Part shown: piece by piece, positions 40,574 through 48,338 of the stretch
Layout: every line of letters begins with the position of its first letter
Numbering within the stretch: position 1 is the stretch's first letter
NCBI RefSeq assembly: GCF_036188265.1
Contig: NZ_CP108093.1
Location: 3,802,001-3,866,000 of the forward strand
DNA from: Streptomyces sp. NBC_00247
Lineage (GTDB): Bacteria > Actinomycetota > Actinomycetes > Streptomycetales > Streptomycetaceae
Length of the DNA stretch: 64,000 bases
Direction of reading: 5' to 3'
Made by a program: the position numbers and the translations under genes
The notes under the pieces: model-generated
The model's database searches: none
What the model saw: the letters and a program-made list of their open reading frames with translations, nothing else
Told to the model about the DNA's origin: nothing

Positions 40574-40619
40574 GGGCGGCCCGGTCGTGACGCGCGCGGG
40601 CGTCACGACCGGGCCGCCC
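40574..40619. terminator. Terminator between convergent genes
   Basis: A 19-bp perfect stem (GGGCGGCCCGGTCGTGACG 40574-40592 with 40601-40619) around an 8-base loop, between the lipoprotein gene (+) and the toxin-like gene (-). It can serve both directions. Confidence 0.8.
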
Positions 40620-40657
40620 GGCCGCGCTTGCGGTGTCGTCCTCGCCTCCGGCCGGGG

Positions 40658-40900
40658 TCAGGGCAGGGGTACCAGTCGGACGACGGTGACGGTGAGCACC
40701 GAACCGGATACGTAGTACAGGACGATCGCACCGGCCACCGTCGCCTCGCGGCGGTCGCGTTCGTCCTTCACGGCCGTGGAGCCGTGGCCGTACGGCGCCC
40801 GTCCCAGGGTGCGGGCCATCTCGTCGCGGAACGGGTCCGGGTCCCGCATCTTGGCCAGGGTGTCGTCGGCCGGCGGGGCGTAGGAGATACGGAAACTCAA
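40658..40900 (-). CDS. RelE/ParE-like toxin candidate
   Basis: 80 aa from TTG 40900, whose TTGA overlaps the stop of the upstream gene. It begins SFRISYAPPADDTLAKMRD and ends VAGAIVLYYVSGSVLTVTVVRLVPLP. A helix-rich first half and a final pair of strands with (V/I)LYYV..VLTVTVVR is the strand pattern of RelE/ParE-superfamily toxins. It is translationally coupled behind an 82-aa acidic partner, the normal antitoxin-toxin order. No toxicity is shown, and the assignment is from fold pattern and context. Confidence 0.55.
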   Translation of the reverse strand: MSFRISYAPPADDTLAKMRDPDPFRDEMARTLGRAPYGHGSTAVKDERDRREATVAGAIVLYYVSGSVLTVTVVRLVPLP

Positions 40901-41145
40901 GCCACGCTCCGCCTCTCGGCCTCGTCCCGGGCCAGCCGGTCCAGGATGCGTTCGGCCTCGGGATCGGGAACGGCTTCCAGCATCCAGTGCCGCATCACCG
41001 CGTGAATCTGGTGCACCCCCGCCTCGTTGACGGCACGGTCGAACTCGTCGCGTCTCTCGTCGGGGAGCGCGGCGCGGATGGCCGGGATGCTGTTGGGTAC
41101 CTCCACCTCGGTACCACCGACCAAAGTCTTCAGAGACTCGCCCAT
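40897..41145 (-). CDS. Antitoxin candidate, partner of the RelE/ParE-like protein
   Basis: 82 aa from ATG 41145, with GGGGAGA upstream. It starts MGESLKTLVGGTEVEVPNSI, then PAIRAALPDERRDEFDRAV and a helical acidic C-terminus (DPEAERILDRLARDEAERRS). Small, acidic and helical, it is the type of protein that wraps around a RelE/ParE-like toxin. It is coupled to the toxin-like gene by a 4-base overlap. A DNA-binding motif is not obvious, so it may rely on binding alone or be autoregulated in another way. Confidence 0.55.
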   Translation of the reverse strand: MGESLKTLVGGTEVEVPNSIPAIRAALPDERRDEFDRAVNEAGVHQIHAVMRHWMLEAVPDPEAERILDRLARDEAERRSVA

Positions 41146-41324
41146 GGTGCTCTCCCCGATCTCCTTGCTCTCGACGAGCGTTGCCGGTCCCGTCGGCGGG
41201 AACCGGCGCGCGTCCGCGCGAGGGGCGCCAGGACGGGCGCCCCCCCACGGTAGTGGCTGGAGGACCCAAGTACACGGGTGCGTCCACCCCTTCGGAGGTA
41301 CGGGGCATGGGCGCGGGCGGCGGA

Positions 41325-42230
41325 TCAGCCGGCCGTGACCTCCACCGACAGCTCGTTGTCCAGCGTGTAGTAGGTGAGGGCTTTCAATCCGCCGAGGGTG
41401 ACGGACGGATACACGAACACCTTCTTGCGGTCGGCGACATCGTCCAGCAGCCGCCCCACCCGGATCGGCCGCGCGCCCGTACGGGTGCGTACCAGTACGT
41501 CCCAGACCCCCGGCCCGCCTTCGGGTGTGTCCGTCAACTGGGCTTGGGTGAAGGTGAAACGCACGCCGTCGGGCCCGTCCGCGTGCAGCTCGGTCTCGCG
41601 TACCTCCCCGGCCCGTCCCCGCAGGCGCAACAGGGCGGCCGCACCGGCGCCCGGTCGCCCGCCCGGTTCGACGCCGAACAGCCGTGCCCGTACGGTCGTG
41701 GAGTCGGCGCCCACCTCGATGCGGTCCGCCTCGGCGTGCGCCGTCCGCAGCCAGGTCCGCACGGCGAGGGTCCCGTCCGGCGTGGCGAACGGGACCCGCA
41801 CCGCGAGTGGCAGCGGTGTCGACCCGGGATCGCGGCCGGCCACCAGCGCCCGCAGGTCGCGGACGCCCGCCAGCAGGGGCGTACGCTCCGCGTCCGGCGC
41901 GGGCAGCACGAAGAGGTCCCACCGCCCTTCCGCCAGCGGCGGTCCGGGTTCGAGCACGGCCCGCCAGCGCCGGCCTGCCGCGTCGTCCCGCTCGCCGGGC
42001 GGCCCCGCCGGCTTCAGGTCGAACAGCCGGGTGACCGACTCCGGCTTCCCCTTCGGCGGGCGCAACCGAAGCAGGAGCCGGGGCGCATCGGCCGTACGGA
42101 GTCCGAAGCGCACCTCCATCCGCCCGTGCCGGTCCACCGTGCAGTCCGCGCGCGGGAGTTCACCGGCCCCGGGCGCGGTGGGCGCGTTCCGCGGCGGGAC
42201 GGTGCCCTCCGTAACCTTCGTCCTCGTCAT
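41325..42230 (-). CDS. Hypothetical protein linked to the glycosyltransferase
   Basis: 301 aa, all-beta in pattern: RLLLRLRPPKG, RRWRAVLEPGPPLAEGRWDL, GVWDVLVRTRTGARPIRVGR and KKVFVYPSVTLGGLKALTYY. The start overlaps the end of the glycosyltransferase gene by 4 bases (ATGA), so the two are translated together. Such proteins in Streptomyces are annotated as hypothetical or transferase-associated. Two repeated beta-sandwich halves are likely. A role in glycan or teichoic-acid assembly is inferred from the neighbour only; the C-terminal domain of the family 2 glycosyltransferase at 57861 has a similar strand pattern. Confidence 0.72.
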   Translation of the reverse strand: MTRTKVTEGTVPPRNAPTAPGAGELPRADCTVDRHGRMEVRFGLRTADAPRLLLRLRPPKGKPESVTRLFDLKPAGPPGERDDAAGRRWRAVLEPGPPLAEGRWDLFVLPAPDAERTPLLAGVRDLRALVAGRDPGSTPLPLAVRVPFATPDGTLAVRTWLRTAHAEADRIEVGADSTTVRARLFGVEPGGRPGAGAAALLRLRGRAGEVRETELHADGPDGVRFTFTQAQLTDTPEGGPGVWDVLVRTRTGARPIRVGRLLDDVADRKKVFVYPSVTLGGLKALTYYTLDNELSVEVTAG

Positions 42231-43492
42231 CGCCGCTTCGCCTTCCGTACGGTCTTGAGCAGGGTGCGTGCCGCCGCGTCCAGGGTGTCCCGGGCCGCGT
42301 ACCCGCGCGGGCCCAGCGCGAGAGCCGCGCCCGTGGCCGGCGCGGCGGGGCGCCCGGCGGTCCGGGCCGCGGTCAGCTCCTCGAAGAGGGCCTCGGCCCG
42401 TGCGACGACCGGACCCGGGGCGTACCGGCGGGAGTTGTCCAGCGCGGTGCGGCCCATCCGGCGGCGGAGCCCGTCGTCGCGGACGAGGTCGAGCAGGGCG
42501 GCGGCCAGCGCGTCCCGGTCGCCGACGGGTACCAGTCGGCCGTCCTCACCGGGCCGGATGATCTCGGCGGGGCCGTGCGGACAGTCGGTGCTCACCACGG
42601 GGAGGCCGCAGCGCATCGCCTCGACGATCGTCATGCCGAACGGCTCGAAGCTGGAAGTCGCCGCGGCGATCGAGCCCTTGACCCACTCGGCCTCCATCGG
42701 TGCGGCCGCGCCCATCAGGAACACGTTGTTGTGCAGGGCGAGTTCGTCCACCAGGCGCCGCAACCGGTCGTGTTCCTCGCCCCGTCCGTAGATGCGCAGC
42801 TGCCAGTCGGGACGCTCGGCGGCGACCTTGGCGAACGCCTCGATGAGCAGGTCGTACCGCTTCACCCGAACCAGCCGTCCCGCCGCGACCACCACCCGCG
42901 CGTTCCCGTCCGCAGGAGGGAGCGAGGGGTCCGGCACGCTGTTGGGCAGCGCCTCGACGCGTACGCCCGGCAGCCGCATCGTCCGCCGGTAGGCGGCGGC
43001 GTCCGCGTCGGTGACGGTGGTCAGCCCGTCCAGGCGCCGGTACGCCCGGCGCAGCACGCGGCGCAGCGCGGGCGGGTGGCTCTCCACCGTGAGGTGCTCC
43101 TGCCCCACCCGGACGGTGCGGTCGGGGGCCTGGAGCGCGAGGTGCACGTTGAGCCCGGCGCGCGTACCGATCGCGACGTCCGCGTCCGTCCCCGCCAGGA
43201 ACGCGGCGATCCGCTGGTCCGTCAGCGCGTTGTACTGCCCGTACCGGTACTCCGCGCGCGGGAACGCCTTCGACGGCTGCCCGAACAGCGGGTGGTCCTT
43301 CTCCTGCCGCAGGTCGATCAGCGGGCGCAGCCGGATGCGCGGGTCGAGCGTGAACGCGGTCGTGTCCCGGTGCCGGTTGACCGAGACGATCTCCACCTCG
43401 TGCCGTTCGGCCAGGGCGTGGGCCAGGTTGAACGTGGTGGAGATGGTCCCCCCGATCCCGTACGCGTTGTGGATGAGGAACGAAATCTTCAT
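42227..43492 (-). CDS. Glycosyltransferase family 4
   Basis: 421 aa from ATG 43492. GT-B fold: MKISFLIHNAYGIGGTISTT FNLA (N-terminal Gly-rich loop), VVVAAGRLVRVKRYDLLIEA, LRIYGRGEEHDRL, and SSFEPFGMTIVEAMRCGLPV (EX7E motif). It transfers a sugar from a nucleotide donor to an unknown acceptor, perhaps an envelope polymer, since it is coupled to a gene for a beta-rich protein of the type found beside teichoic-acid-like glycosyltransferases. No strong ribosome site is seen before the ATG. Confidence 0.87.
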   Translation of the reverse strand: MKISFLIHNAYGIGGTISTTFNLAHALAERHEVEIVSVNRHRDTTAFTLDPRIRLRPLIDLRQEKDHPLFGQPSKAFPRAEYRYGQYNALTDQRIAAFLAGTDADVAIGTRAGLNVHLALQAPDRTVRVGQEHLTVESHPPALRRVLRRAYRRLDGLTTVTDADAAAYRRTMRLPGVRVEALPNSVPDPSLPPADGNARVVVAAGRLVRVKRYDLLIEAFAKVAAERPDWQLRIYGRGEEHDRLRRLVDELALHNNVFLMGAAAPMEAEWVKGSIAAATSSFEPFGMTIVEAMRCGLPVVSTDCPHGPAEIIRPGEDGRLVPVGDRDALAAALLDLVRDDGLRRRMGRTALDNSRRYAPGPVVARAEALFEELTAARTAGRPAAPATGAALALGPRGYAARDTLDAAARTLLKTVRKAKRR

Positions 43493-43624
43493 GAACGGCA
43501 AGACAGCTCCGGGCGGCCGGTAGTTGCGGCCGTTACTCCTTCGTGAGGGGCGAATGCCGCCGAGTGGCCCTTCGCGCGCGGGCACGGGAAGACCCCGGCA
43601 GCCCTCAGGGCGTCGGACAGGAAC

Positions 43625-43969
43625 TCAGACGCGCCGAAGGCGCGGTGCGAAGAGTGCGCGGGGCCGGACCAGGTCCTCGGGAGCATGCGTGCCGCGCTCG
43701 GGCACGACGAAGCAGTACTCCGCGCTGCCCGTGAGGACGAACAGGTCGGGCGTCTCGAACCACCACGGACAGATGTTCCAGCCGGTGGTGCCGCCGCTCT
43801 CCCCGGACGAGCCGGTGGTGGTCGGCCCGTCGGCGGTGAGCGTGGTGCGACAGTTCCCGGGAGCCGCGTGCGCCTCGTACTGGTCCCGGGTCCGGGTCCT
43901 GCGGACCCGCTGTCGTGCGTAGAAGAGGTGAGACCTCGCCGGGTCCCGAGGGGGGAGAACCTCTTCCAC
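43625..43969 (-). CDS. Hypothetical protein
   Basis: Up to 114 aa from GTG 43969, without a ribosome site. The central part, SGGTTGWNICPWWFETPDLF then VLTGSAEYCFVVPERGTHAP, is protein-like (aromatic, with two Cys) and lies in the expected codon-bias frame; the first 40 residues are basic and less convincing. It may be a small surface or decayed protein. No family is recognised. Confidence 0.45.
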   Translation of the reverse strand: MEEVLPPRDPARSHLFYARQRVRRTRTRDQYEAHAAPGNCRTTLTADGPTTTGSSGESGGTTGWNICPWWFETPDLFVLTGSAEYCFVVPERGTHAPEDLVRPRALFAPRLRRV

Positions 43970-44090
43970 TCGTGAGGCGCCCGCCCGGCCCCACCGCGAG
44001 GCCGGCGGAACCCGGTGGGACGATCGCGGCCTGCCGCGTACCCGGACCTGCGTCCGTGGCGTGCGGCGGGGCAGGTCCCGGCCACGAAAA

Positions 44091-44127
44091 CGCCCCCGCC
44101 CCGCGCCGTACGCGCGGACCGGGGGCG
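44091..44127 (-). terminator. Terminator of gpmA
   Basis: CGCCCCCG (44091-44098) pairs with CGGGGGCG (44120-44127), with an inner CGCG pairing. On the minus strand it is followed by TTTTC. It lies 12 bases after the gpmA stop. Confidence 0.75.
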
Positions 44128-44138
44128 GATCGCAGAAT

Positions 44139-44900
44139 CTACTTCTTCTTGCCCTGGTTCTTCACGGCCTCGATGGCGGCCTTGGCCGCGTCCGGGTCGA
44201 GGTACGTGCCGCCCGGCTTGACCGGCTTGAAGTCGGCGTCGAGCTCGTAGACGAGCGGGATGCCGGTCGGGATGTTGAGGCCCGAGATCTCCTCGTCGGA
44301 GATGCCGTCCAGGTGCTTGACCAGGCCGCGGAGGCTGTTGCCGTGGGCGGCCACGAGGACGGTCTTGCCGTCGAGCAGGTCCGGGACGATGCCGTCGTAC
44401 CAGTACGGCAGCATGCGGACGACGACGTCCTTGAGGCACTCGGTGCGCGGGCGCAGCTCGGTGGGGATCGTCGCGTAACGCGGGTCGTCGCTCTGCGAGA
44501 ACTCCGTGCCGTCCTCGAGGACCGGCGGCGGGGTGTCGTAGGAGCGGCGCCACAGCATGAACTGCTCCTCGCCGAACTCGGCCAGGGTCTGAGCCTTGTC
44601 CTTGCCCTGGAGCGCACCGTAGTGGCGCTCGTTCAGCCGCCAGGAGCGGTGGACGGGGATCCAGTGGCGGTCGGCGGCCTCCAGCGCGAGCTGCGCCGTG
44701 CGGATGGCGCGCTTCTGGAGGGAGGTGTGCAGGACGTCGGGGAGGTACCCGGCGTCCTTGAGCAGCTCACCGCCGCGCACCGCTTCCTTCTCGCCCTTTT
44801 CGGTGAGGTTCACGTCCACCCAACCGGTGAACAGGTTCTTCGCGTTCCATTCGCTCTCGCCGTGGCGGAGGAGGATCAGCTTGTACGTCGCGTCGGCCAT
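44139..44900 (-). CDS. gpmA: 2,3-bisphosphoglycerate-dependent phosphoglycerate mutase
   Basis: 253 aa from ATG 44900. LILLRHGESEWNAKNLFTGW contains the phosphorylated His (RHG motif), RLNERHYGALQGKDKAQT the substrate loop and AAHGNSLRGLVKHLDGISD the second catalytic His. It converts 3-phosphoglycerate to 2-phosphoglycerate in glycolysis. TTACGCT about seven bases upstream of the ATG, with no Shine-Dalgarno, suggests a leaderless transcript. A Lys-rich C-terminus (KNQGKKK) and a terminator close the gene. Confidence 0.96.
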   Translation of the reverse strand: MADATYKLILLRHGESEWNAKNLFTGWVDVNLTEKGEKEAVRGGELLKDAGYLPDVLHTSLQKRAIRTAQLALEAADRHWIPVHRSWRLNERHYGALQGKDKAQTLAEFGEEQFMLWRRSYDTPPPVLEDGTEFSQSDDPRYATIPTELRPRTECLKDVVVRMLPYWYDGIVPDLLDGKTVLVAAHGNSLRGLVKHLDGISDEEISGLNIPTGIPLVYELDADFKPVKPGGTYLDPDAAKAAIEAVKNQGKKK

Positions 44901-45026
44901 GAGCCCGAGCGTAATCGAACCTCTACCCCCTTCGCGCGTCCGGCCACTGGACGGACAAACAGGTACACAGGCGAGCGGTGCGGAGCCCACATGAGGCGCC
45001 GTCGTGGGGGTGCCGGAGCCGGACGA

Positions 45027-45061
45027 TTGACGGCAGCCGTCAAACGAGTGGCGGCCGTCAA
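45027..45061. promoter_or_regulatory. Palindromic operator upstream of the MFS gene
   Basis: TTGACGGC-A-GCCGTCAA (45027-45043) is a perfect 17-base palindrome, followed by a third half-site GCCGTCAA at 45054-45061. It lies between divergently transcribed gpmA and the MFS gene; no regulator gene is nearby. Confidence 0.55.
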
Positions 45062-45210
45062 GCGGTCCTTCGTAATGTTTCGATCAGCCGTCCTATCGCT
45101 TACCGAGCCGGTCCGTGCGGCGTTCGTCCCGCACACCCGACCCGCGTCCGGTCAGCAGCTCTCTTCGTCGTTGTTCGGTCCGCTGTCCGCATCACCCTGG
45201 GGGTACCCGC

Positions 45211-46554
45211 ATGCCGTCCGTCGCCGGTCCACGAAGAGCCGTGCGCGGCGCGGTGTCCGGGATGCCCCGGGAGTTCTGGTGGCTGTGGACCAGCACGCTG
45301 GTCAACCGGCTCGGCGCGTTCGTCGCCACCTTCATGGCGCTCTACCTGACCCTGGACCGGGGCTATTCCGCCTCGTACGCGGGTCTGGTCGCCTCCCTGC
45401 ACGGCCTCGGCGGGGTCATCTCCTCGCTCGCCGGCGGGGTGATGGCCGACCGGCTCGGGCGGCGGCCGACCATGCTGATCGCGCAGGTGTCGACGGCTCT
45501 CTCGGTGGCGGTGCTCGGGTTCATGGAGAACCCGGTCGCCATCGCGGGCGTCGCGTTCGTCGTCGGTATGGCGAGCAACGCCTCGCGCCCGGCGGTCCAG
45601 GCGATGATGGCGGACATCGTCGCGCCGAAGGACCGGGTACGGGCCTTCTCGCTGAACTACTGGGCCATCAACCTCGGTTTCGCCGTCTCCTCCACCGGTG
45701 CCGGGTTCATCGCCGAGTACAGCTACCGGATCGGCTTCCTCGTGGAGGCGGCGCTGACCCTGTGCTGTGCCGCCGTCGTCTTCCTCAAGGTGCCGGAGTC
45801 CCGGCCGGAACATGCTCCGGGGGCGTCCGCGCCGGGCCACAGCACCGCGAAGCCGGCGGGCGTCCGGCTCATCGACGTGCTGCGGGACGGGCGGTTCATG
45901 GGGGTGGTCGGGCTGTCGTTCCTGGTCGCCCTGATCACCCAGCAGGGTTACGTGGGCCTGCCGGTGGCCATGGGCGCGGACGGGCTCACCAGCTCCGACT
46001 TCGGTACCGCGATCGCCGTGAACGGCCTGCTGATCGTCGTCCTCCAGATCCCCCTCACCCGGTTCATCGAACAGCGCGACCCGCGTCAACTCCTCATCGT
46101 CTCCACCCTCTTCGCCGGATACGGCTTCGGGCTGACGGCCTTCGCCGGCTCGGTCGCCGCGTACGCGCTGACGGTGTGCGTCTGGACCCTGGGCGAGATC
46201 GTCAACGCCCCGACCCAGTCCGGACTGGTGGTGAAGCTGTCGCCCGCCCACGGCCGGGGTCGCTACCAGGGGGTCTACTCGATGTCCTGGTCGGTGGCGG
46301 CGCTGGTCGCCCCGCTGATGTCCGGCGTCGTGATCGACCAGTGGGGGGCGTCCTGGCTGTGGATGACCTGCGCCCTGCTCGGTACGGTGACCGCCCTCGG
46401 CTACTGGCTGCTGATGCGCAACCTGTCGGAGGACGAGCGGCCGGGGGAGCGGGTCGTGGAGAGCGGAGAGCGGGTCGTGCTGGTGGAGGCGACGGCCGCA
46501 GAGGCTCCCCAGGCCCCGGTGCGCGCCCCGGAGTTCGCTCCGGAGCGTTCGTGA
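45211..46554 (+). CDS. MFS transporter (DHA1-type)
   Basis: 447 aa from ATG 45211 (GGGGGT upstream), about 12 hydrophobic helices. Motif A is present: GGVMADRLGRRPTMLIAQVS; NASRPAVQAMMADIV and the second-half helix VNGLLIVVLQIPLTRFIEQR are typical of MFS drug/metabolite exporters. The C-terminal 40 residues are hydrophilic. The next gene overlaps by 4 bases. The palindrome at 45027 is its likely control site. Substrate unknown. Confidence 0.85.
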   Translation: MPSVAGPRRAVRGAVSGMPREFWWLWTSTLVNRLGAFVATFMALYLTLDRGYSASYAGLVASLHGLGGVISSLAGGVMADRLGRRPTMLIAQVSTALSVAVLGFMENPVAIAGVAFVVGMASNASRPAVQAMMADIVAPKDRVRAFSLNYWAINLGFAVSSTGAGFIAEYSYRIGFLVEAALTLCCAAVVFLKVPESRPEHAPGASAPGHSTAKPAGVRLIDVLRDGRFMGVVGLSFLVALITQQGYVGLPVAMGADGLTSSDFGTAIAVNGLLIVVLQIPLTRFIEQRDPRQLLIVSTLFAGYGFGLTAFAGSVAAYALTVCVWTLGEIVNAPTQSGLVVKLSPAHGRGRYQGVYSMSWSVAALVAPLMSGVVIDQWGASWLWMTCALLGTVTALGYWLLMRNLSEDERPGERVVESGERVVLVEATAAEAPQAPVRAPEFAPERS

Positions 46555-46964
46555 CCGGCGGCCCGGCGCCCTCGCCGCGACGGTCGGCGCCCTTGCCCCG
46601 GCTGCTGCGGGTCATGGCCGACTACGGATGCCACCCGCTCTGGATACCGGACGTGCCCGACAACGTCTCACCGCACGACCCGGCCTTCGGCCTGACGGCC
46701 GGGCTCGCGCGGAAGCTGGAGGCGTGGAGCGACGAGTTCGAGGCGATTCTGGTCATGGACGACCCCGCGTCGTCGGCCTTCCCTTCCGTCGAAGCGGAGG
46801 TGGCGTTCTGCCGGACCGGTGAGGAGCTGGCCCGGCAGGTGGCCGCGGAGCTGGGCGCGGCCTGGCGGGTGACCTACCTGGACGTGTGCACCGGAAGTCA
46901 CCGGGACGTCCTCCCGGCAGCGGGACCGCCACGCGGAGGCCGACGCGCGAGGGCGGTGTCCTGA
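46551..46964 (+). CDS. Hypothetical protein coupled to the MFS gene
   Basis: 137 aa from GTG 46551, overlapping the transporter stop. The protein-like core is LLRVMADYGCHPLWIPDVPD then NVSPHDPAFGLTAGLARKLE and AWRVTYLDVCTGSHRDVL; the end is low-complexity. The pattern resembles small actinobacterial immunity or helper proteins found behind other genes, but I do not recognise a family. Translational coupling argues for a role with the transporter or only for shared expression. Confidence 0.6.
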   Translation: MTGGPAPSPRRSAPLPRLLRVMADYGCHPLWIPDVPDNVSPHDPAFGLTAGLARKLEAWSDEFEAILVMDDPASSAFPSVEAEVAFCRTGEELARQVAAELGAAWRVTYLDVCTGSHRDVLPAAGPPRGGRRARAVS

Positions 46965-47052
46965 CGCACGACGGCGGCCGCCCGGTGGAGCCCGGCGGCT
47001 CCCCGCGCGGCCGCCGTCGCGCTGTGGGCGTTCCGCTTCCGGACGGGGCCGG

Positions 47053-47202
47053 TCAGCCGCCGCACTGACAGGGCGAACCGGACTGGCAGCCGCAGCCGCA
47101 GCCGGAGCCGCAGCCGCAGGCCCCGAGTACGGTCAGGCGCACCACTTCGGTCGGGGTCTTCTGCTCGAGGTCGGGCAGGGGGGAATCGGCCGCATGTGCC
47201 AT
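47053..47202 (-). CDS. 49-aa Cys/Gly-rich peptide
   Basis: ATG 47202 is preceded by an excellent AGGAGGACCTC. The product starts MAHAADSPLPDLEQKTPTEV, continues VRLTVLGACGC and ends in a tail of Cys-Gly repeats (GSGCGCGCQSGSPCQCGG), with 8 Cys in the last 21 residues. Two readings are possible: a metal-binding (metallothionein-like) peptide, or a ribosomally made natural-product precursor with an acidic leader (residues 1-27) and a Cys-rich core. No modification enzymes are encoded in this window. The upstream neighbour is phoU; no close family is recognised. Confidence 0.65.
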   Translation of the reverse strand: MAHAADSPLPDLEQKTPTEVVRLTVLGACGCGSGCGCGCQSGSPCQCGG

Positions 47203-47383
47203 GAGGTCCTCCTCAACGCGTACCACCGGCCGGTGCGTGAAGGCCGCCGCGCCGGTGTCGTACGCCCGGTGCGCACGACGGGGGTACGGGATCTGACCCG
47301 GCCCCCGTCCATTGCATGCCCATCCGGGCGGGCGCATCAACGGCGCACACGCGCAGAGATTCCGGGTGCCCCGGTGCACCGGC

Positions 47384-47422
47384 GGCACGATCCGGCGCCG
47401 CCGCGGTGCGCCGGATCGTGCC
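47384..47422 (-). terminator. Terminator of phoU
   Basis: GGCACGATCCGGCG (47384-47397) pairs with CGCCGGATCGTGCC (47409-47422), a perfect 14-bp stem with an 11-base loop, about 43 bases after the phoU stop. It lies between phoU and the peptide gene at 47053-47202, both on the minus strand. Confidence 0.7.
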
Positions 47423-47464
47423 GCGCGGGCGGTACGGGCCGTACATCCGCCCCGCCCGCGCCGG

Positions 47465-48142
47465 TTACGCGCCCTCCACCGAGGTCGGGGTCTGGAGATC
47501 GTCGGCGTGCTCGCCCGTCACCAGGTAGACGACGCGCTTGGCGACCGAGACGGCGTGGTCGGCGAAGCGCTCGTAGTAACGGCCGAGCAGGGTCACGTCG
47601 ACCGCGGTCTCGATGCCGTGCTTCCAGCGGTCGTCCATCAGGTGCTGGAAGAGCGCGCGGTGCAGCAGGTCCATCTCGTCGTCGTCCTGCTCCAGCTGGA
47701 GTGCCAGGTCGACGTCCTTGGTGATGATCACCTCGGCTGCCTTCGCCATCAGCCGCTGTGCCAGCTGCCCCATCTCCAGGATCGTCGCGTGCAGGTCGTG
47801 CGGTACGGCCTTGTCCGGGAAGCGGAGCCGGGCCAGCTTGGCGACGTGCTGGGCGAGGTCGCCCGAGCGCTCCAGGTCGGCGCTCATGCGCAGCGAGGTG
47901 ACCACGATCCGCAGATCGGTCGCCACGGGCTGCTGCCGGGCGAGGAGGGCGATGGCGCGCGCCTCCAGTTCGTGCTGGAGGTCGTCGACCCGCTGGTCCG
48001 CGGCGATGACCGTCTCCGCGAGATTGAGGTCGGCGTCGAGCATGGCCGTGGTGGCCCGTCCGATCGCCGACCCGACGAGCCGGGCCATCTCGACCAGGTC
48101 CTCGCCGATCGAGTCGAGTTCCTCGTGGTAGGCGTCGCGCAT
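47465..48142 (-). CDS. phoU: Phosphate signalling protein PhoU
   Basis: 225 aa, two three-helix PhoU repeats. The metal-binding ExxxD motifs are in the first (LERSGDLAQHVAKLARL; E..D) and second repeat (YYERFADHAVSVAKRV). PhoU dampens the PhoR-PhoP phosphate-starvation response and links it to the Pst transporter. It is divergent from phoR with a PHO box between, so PhoP controls both directions. Start at ATG 48142 (MRDAYHEELDSIGEDLVEMA). Confidence 0.95.
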   Translation of the reverse strand: MRDAYHEELDSIGEDLVEMARLVGSAIGRATTAMLDADLNLAETVIAADQRVDDLQHELEARAIALLARQQPVATDLRIVVTSLRMSADLERSGDLAQHVAKLARLRFPDKAVPHDLHATILEMGQLAQRLMAKAAEVIITKDVDLALQLEQDDDEMDLLHRALFQHLMDDRWKHGIETAVDVTLLGRYYERFADHAVSVAKRVVYLVTGEHADDLQTPTSVEGA

Positions 48143-48231
48143 GGAAGTCCCTCTCCAGTCCTCGTGGCCGGGGTCTCTGGCTCGAACCCCACGCTCCCAC
48201 CGTGAGGGGGGAACGCGTCGGAATCGGTCCG

Positions 48232-48264
48232 CCGAAGTGAACCACCCCCATACCCTCGGTGAAC
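48232..48264 (-). promoter_or_regulatory. PHO box between phoU and phoR
   Basis: Read on the minus strand, three 11-base direct repeat units are GTTCACCGAGG, GTATGGGGGTG and GTTCACTTCGG (48264 down to 48232). The outer two match the PhoP consensus GTTCACC, the middle one is poor, as in most Streptomyces PHO boxes. It would let phosphorylated PhoP activate phoU and phoR-phoP. Confidence 0.85.
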
Positions 48265-48338
48265 TCTGGGCGACGAGTGTTCGAGTAGGCACTCGTATGG
48301 CTGTGGGAGCGTGCGCATCGACGCATAACCTGGACGAC

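Noticed and set aside
43685..43975. Plus-strand frame opposite the hypothetical gene at 43625-43969
   Set aside because: Arg/Gly/Pro-rich composition; the minus-strand frame has the more protein-like aromatic and cysteine content.
44061..46964. A 967-codon open frame on the plus strand
   Set aside because: It runs antisense through gpmA and out of frame through the MFS gene; only its last 137 codons (from GTG 46551) are a real gene.
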